Made by a program: the position numbers and the translations under genes
Assembly (NCBI GenBank): GCA_937894495.1
Contig: CALCRR010000417.1
Span: forward strand, 1-8,577
Source: an uncultured Ruminococcus sp.
GTDB taxonomy: Bacteria > Bacillota > Clostridia > Oscillospirales > Ruminococcaceae
Direction of reading: 5' to 3'
DNA length: 8,577 nucleotides
Part shown: piece after piece, positions 7,179 through 8,577 of the stretch
How positions within the stretch are numbered: the first letter of the stretch is position 1
Layout: each line of letters opens with the position of its first letter
Notes under the pieces: model-generated
Database searches by the model: none
Told to the model about the DNA's origin: nothing
What the model saw: only the letters and a program-made list of their open reading frames with translations

Positions 7179-7622
7179 ATGGAAGCCGACATAAGAACAA
7201 AGTGCATTTTAGCCTTCTATGAGATATATCCACTGAGCAGAAAGCTGGTTTTTGATACCTTTGATAAAAAGAAATATGATGTTACCAGAACCCAGCAGAT
7301 AATACTGCTTTCGCTGTCTATGTATGATACTCTTACAATGTCTCAGCTGGCGTCGAGGATAAATACCTCTAACGAGCAGGCTACCAGAGCGGTGGCACAG
7401 CTGGTGGACAAAGACTTTATAGTGAGAATGCAGGACCCCGGCAACAGAAGGGTAATAAAAATAAAGCTCACCCCGGACGCACAGGTTTTTTTGAAAAAGA
7501 TGAAATCGGATATTCGTGACGACCTGGTCAAGCGGTTTTCTGAGGTATCTGATGAAGATATGGAGCTGCTGTATAACTCACTGGTACAGGTTGACAGCGT
7601 ACTGAAAAAGGTGATAAAATAA
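7179..7622 (+). CDS. MarR-family winged helix transcriptional regulator
   Basis: At 147 residues this has the usual MarR length and architecture: N-terminal and C-terminal dimerisation helices around a winged helix-turn-helix. The DNA-binding core is at about residues 35-95, with TRTQQIILLSLSMYDTLTMSQLASRINTS leading into the recognition helix NEQATRAVAQLVDKDFIVR and the wing MQDPGNRRVIKIKLT, where the Asp-x-x-x-Arg-Arg pattern is typical of the family. MarR proteins are dimeric repressors or activators, often releasing DNA on binding small phenolic ligands or on oxidation; this copy has a single Cys near the N-terminus (residue 8). AAGGAGAG (7163-7170) lies 8 bases before ATG 7179. It is the first gene of a two-gene unit; its stop overlaps the next start by one base (TAATG). 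It is probably self-regulated through the upstream repeats. Confidence 0.92.
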   Translation: MEADIRTKCILAFYEIYPLSRKLVFDTFDKKKYDVTRTQQIILLSLSMYDTLTMSQLASRINTSNEQATRAVAQLVDKDFIVRMQDPGNRRVIKIKLTPDAQVFLKKMKSDIRDDLVKRFSEVSDEDMELLYNSLVQVDSVLKKVIK

Positions 7623-7813
7623 TGGGCTATAAGAAAAAATACACCTCATGCGATACCTGCACAAATAACGTTTTTGATGAAGAATTTCAGGAATACAGCT
7701 GCATGGTGAACCTTGACGAGGACGAGATGTACCGCTTTCTGAACGAGCCGCACTATGCTTGCCCCTATTACAAGCTTGATGATGAGTATGCGATAGTAAG
7801 AAAACAGAACTGA
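7622..7813 (+). CDS. Small four-cysteine protein, DUF6472-like
   Basis: A 63-residue soluble protein. It has Cys10 and Cys13 in a C-D-T-C knuckle, then Cys27 and Cys47 (the last in YACPYY), a pattern suggesting a single zinc or iron site. It resembles the small DUF6472 family of Clostridia, of unknown function; this assignment is from memory. The ATG shares its first base with the last base of the MarR stop codon, and AAAGGTGA (7607-7614) lies 7 bases upstream, so translation is coupled to MarR. The tight coupling suggests a shared process, but the order may simply be a conserved chromosomal neighbourhood. A hairpin follows the stop codon after 6 bases. Confidence 0.82.
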   Translation: MGYKKKYTSCDTCTNNVFDEEFQEYSCMVNLDEDEMYRFLNEPHYACPYYKLDDEYAIVRKQN

Positions 7814-7819
7814 TTTTTT

Positions 7820-7850
7820 AACAGGTTTGGTTTATCCAAGCCTGTTTATT
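7820..7850 (+). terminator. Probable terminator of the MarR/small-protein unit
   Basis: An 11-bp stem, AACAGGTTTGG (7820-7830) with CCAAGCCTGTT (7836-7846), has one T-G wobble and a 5-base loop. The T-tract after it is interrupted (TTATTCTT), so termination may be moderate. It sits just after the stop codon at 7813. Confidence 0.65.
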
Positions 7851-7855
7851 CTTAG

Positions 7856-7915
7856 TGTAAAATGTTCGCAGGCAAGCTGCTTACTTCTGTAGGCACACCA
7901 ATACATCATTTTACA
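7856..7915. repeat. 9-bp inverted repeat bounding a 42-base intergenic segment
   Basis: TGTAAAATG (7856-7864) and CATTTTACA (7907-7915) are perfect inverted copies. The enclosed bases include GCAGGCAAGCTGC. No reading frame of note crosses it. It could be the edge of a dispersed noncoding repeat or a structured RNA; neither can be settled here. The gene-free stretch runs from 7814 to 8183. Confidence 0.5.
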
Positions 7916-7967
7916 GGGTTGGCGCAGCCATCAAAATACTAGCCGCCACAAAAGCACCCCCTCCCAC

Positions 7968-8065
7968 TAGAGGCAAGATGTCAGAGGCAAGAGGCAAGAA
8001 ATTTTCTACCCCCACAAAGTCTAAAAAGAGGACTCTTGCTTTTTGCCTCTTGCTTCTTGCTTCTA
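7968..8065. repeat. Imperfect long hairpin made of AGAGGCAAG-like units
   Basis: The left arm (about 7968-7999) carries three copies of AGAGGCAAG: 7969-7977, then 7983-7991 and 7990-7998, which overlap. The right arm (about 8032-8065) carries complementary units CTCTTGCT, GCCTCTTGC, TTCTTGC and TTCTA. The arms pair imperfectly over about 30 bases around a ~33-base loop. A smaller 5-bp hairpin, GGTCC (8090-8094) with GGACC (8100-8104), lies just downstream. There is no coding signal. It resembles a REP- or MITE-like dispersed palindrome, and may also stop transcription before the next promoter. Confidence 0.6.
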
Positions 8066-8121
8066 GAGGCATAGGTGGGGAAAACACCCGGTCCGGTGAG
8101 GACCCTGTTTATTATTTATGA

Positions 8122-8150
8122 TTGACTAAATCGTGATTATGTGGTATCAT
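8122..8150 (+). promoter_or_regulatory. Sigma-A-type promoter of the spermidine synthase-like gene
   Basis: TTGACT (8122-8127) and TATCAT (8145-8150) are separated by exactly 17 bases. The transcript would begin near 8157, some 27 bases before the ATG at 8184. Confidence 0.78.
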
Positions 8151-8183
8151 AATAATGGAAATTTGTTTTTTGAAAGGAATACT

Positions 8184-8408
8184 ATGAAAAATACGTCTGA
8201 TAAAACCAGGGAGCTTTCTGCCGGCACAGAAGAAAAGCCAAAGGGTATACTGAACCACAAGCTTTATCTTTACCTTACCGAGTTTTTTGCAGGTATGTCA
8301 GTAATGGCGGTGGAGCTGGGAGCAAGCAGGCTGTTAGCGCCTTATTTTAGTTCATCCCAGATCGTGTGGACTATCATAATCGGAACAATCATGATTGCAA
8401 TGGCATTA
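8184..8408 (+). CDS. Membrane-bound spermidine synthase-like protein, N-terminal fragment
   Basis: A charged N-terminus of ~30 residues is followed by the opening membrane segment of the fused transporter/spermidine synthase-like family: TEFFAGMSVMAVELGASRLLAPYF, then SSSQIVWTIIIGTIMIAMAL. The family joins membrane helices to a SpeE-like aminopropyltransferase domain; only the first ~75 residues are present, so activity cannot be judged. AAGGA (8174-8178) lies 5 bases before ATG 8184. From about 8409 the same reading frame continues as an ABC transporter ATPase, so the genuine 3' part of this gene is missing. Numbers given to this hybrid reading frame by automatic annotation would be misleading. 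Confidence 0.75.
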
Positions 8409-8409
8409 G
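8389..8409. other. Probable chimeric junction (spermidine synthase-like to ABC ATPase)
   Basis: The bases atgattgcaatggcatta (8391-8408) encode MIAMAL, which fits both the second membrane segment of the spermidine synthase-like family and the conserved MIAMAL just before the Walker B strand of OppD/DppD ATPases. Before it only the first family is seen; after it only the second. No known protein joins a membrane helix to a bare Walker B segment, so this is most likely an artificial in-frame fusion. Confidence 0.8.
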
Positions 8410-8544
8410 TCTGCAAGCCAAAACTTTTAATCTGTGACGAACCGACAACTGCACTTGACGTTACGGTACAATCTCAGATTTTAAAGCTGATTAAACATCT
8501 GCAAAAAGAAACAGGAGCGGCAGTAATTTTTATAAGTCACGATA
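8391..8544 (+). CDS. OppD/DppD-type peptide ABC transporter ATPase, internal fragment
   Basis: This fragment of ~51 residues belongs to the nucleotide-binding subunit of an oligopeptide/dipeptide importer. It shows MIAMALVCKPKLLICDEPTT, where LLICDE is the Walker B with its catalytic Glu, followed by the D-loop ALDVTV and the H-loop ISHD. Walker A, Q-loop and signature motif are absent on the left, and sequence after SHD is lost to adapter on the right. Codon choice (ACA, ACT, GCA, CAA) is more A/T-leaning than in the preceding genes, consistent with a different source. It is in frame with the upstream fragment only because of the chimeric join. Confidence 0.85.
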
Positions 8545-8577
8545 AGATCGGAAGAGCGTCGTGTAGGGAAAGAGTGT
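8545..8577. other. Illumina TruSeq adapter sequence
   Basis: The final 33 bases begin AGATCGGAAGAGCGTC and continue as the well-known Illumina TruSeq paired-end adapter to the end of the window. Translated in the upstream frame they give the familiar contamination peptide KIGRASCRERV. They are not biological sequence and show that untrimmed read-through built the contig end. Confidence 0.98.

Noticed and set aside
7968..8065. CRISPR array suggested by repeated AGAGGCAAG units
   Set aside because: The units are about 9 bases, irregularly spaced, partly overlapping and arranged as inverted arms; there are no spacers or cas genes.
8184..8577. A novel spermidine synthase-ABC ATPase fusion protein
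   Set aside because: The fusion point is a sequence common to both families, and the frame then runs into sequencing adapter, so an artefact explains it better.

Overview
The window is a short metagenome-style contig, and the first thing to know is that it is probably chimeric at both ends. Bases 1-936 hold the middle of a UvrD/PcrA-type helicase on the minus strand. Its sequence style is Bacteroidota-like. At about 916-936 it meets, head-on and with both genes truncated, a plus-strand zinc-dependent phospholipase C-like gene. At the right end, the start of a membrane-bound spermidine synthase-like gene (8184-8408) runs in frame into a piece of an OppD/DppD-type ABC transporter ATPase (8391-8544). 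The last 33 bases (8545-8577) are Illumina TruSeq adapter. The interior, roughly 937-8390, reads as one coherent piece of a Gram-positive Clostridia genome. It has sigma-A-type promoters, AGGAGG-like ribosome binding sites, lipoproteins with a lipobox, and protein styles reminiscent of Ruminococcus and other Oscillospiraceae. This taxonomic call is inference from sequence style only.

Layout of the interior. The phospholipase C-like gene ends at 1980 and is followed by a strong intrinsic terminator. A consensus-like promoter (2035-2063) then opens a four-gene operon. It encodes an ECF-type sigma factor (2187-2744), an overlapping single-pass membrane protein that is probably its anti-sigma factor (2737-3816), a lipoprotein of unknown function with a three-fold internal repeat (3828-5255), and a YfbK-like von Willebrand A domain lipoprotein with an intact MIDAS motif (5279-6991). 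A terminator closes the operon at 7000-7035. A near-perfect promoter preceded by tandem palindromic repeats drives a MarR-family regulator (7179-7622), which is translationally coupled to a small four-cysteine protein resembling DUF6472 (7622-7813). A 370-base gene-free stretch follows. It holds a weak terminator, a 9-bp inverted repeat, an imperfect long hairpin built of AGAGGCAAG-like units, and a good promoter for the truncated spermidine synthase-like gene.

How the genes may work together. The sigma/anti-sigma/lipoprotein/vWA-lipoprotein operon looks like an envelope-sensing module. Three of its four products are anchored on the outer face of the cytoplasmic membrane behind acidic low-complexity linkers, and the fourth is the transcriptional output. 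The MarR/small-protein pair is a separate, probably self-regulated unit. Any apparent neighbourhood link between these genes and the helicase fragment or the ABC ATPase fragment should be disregarded.
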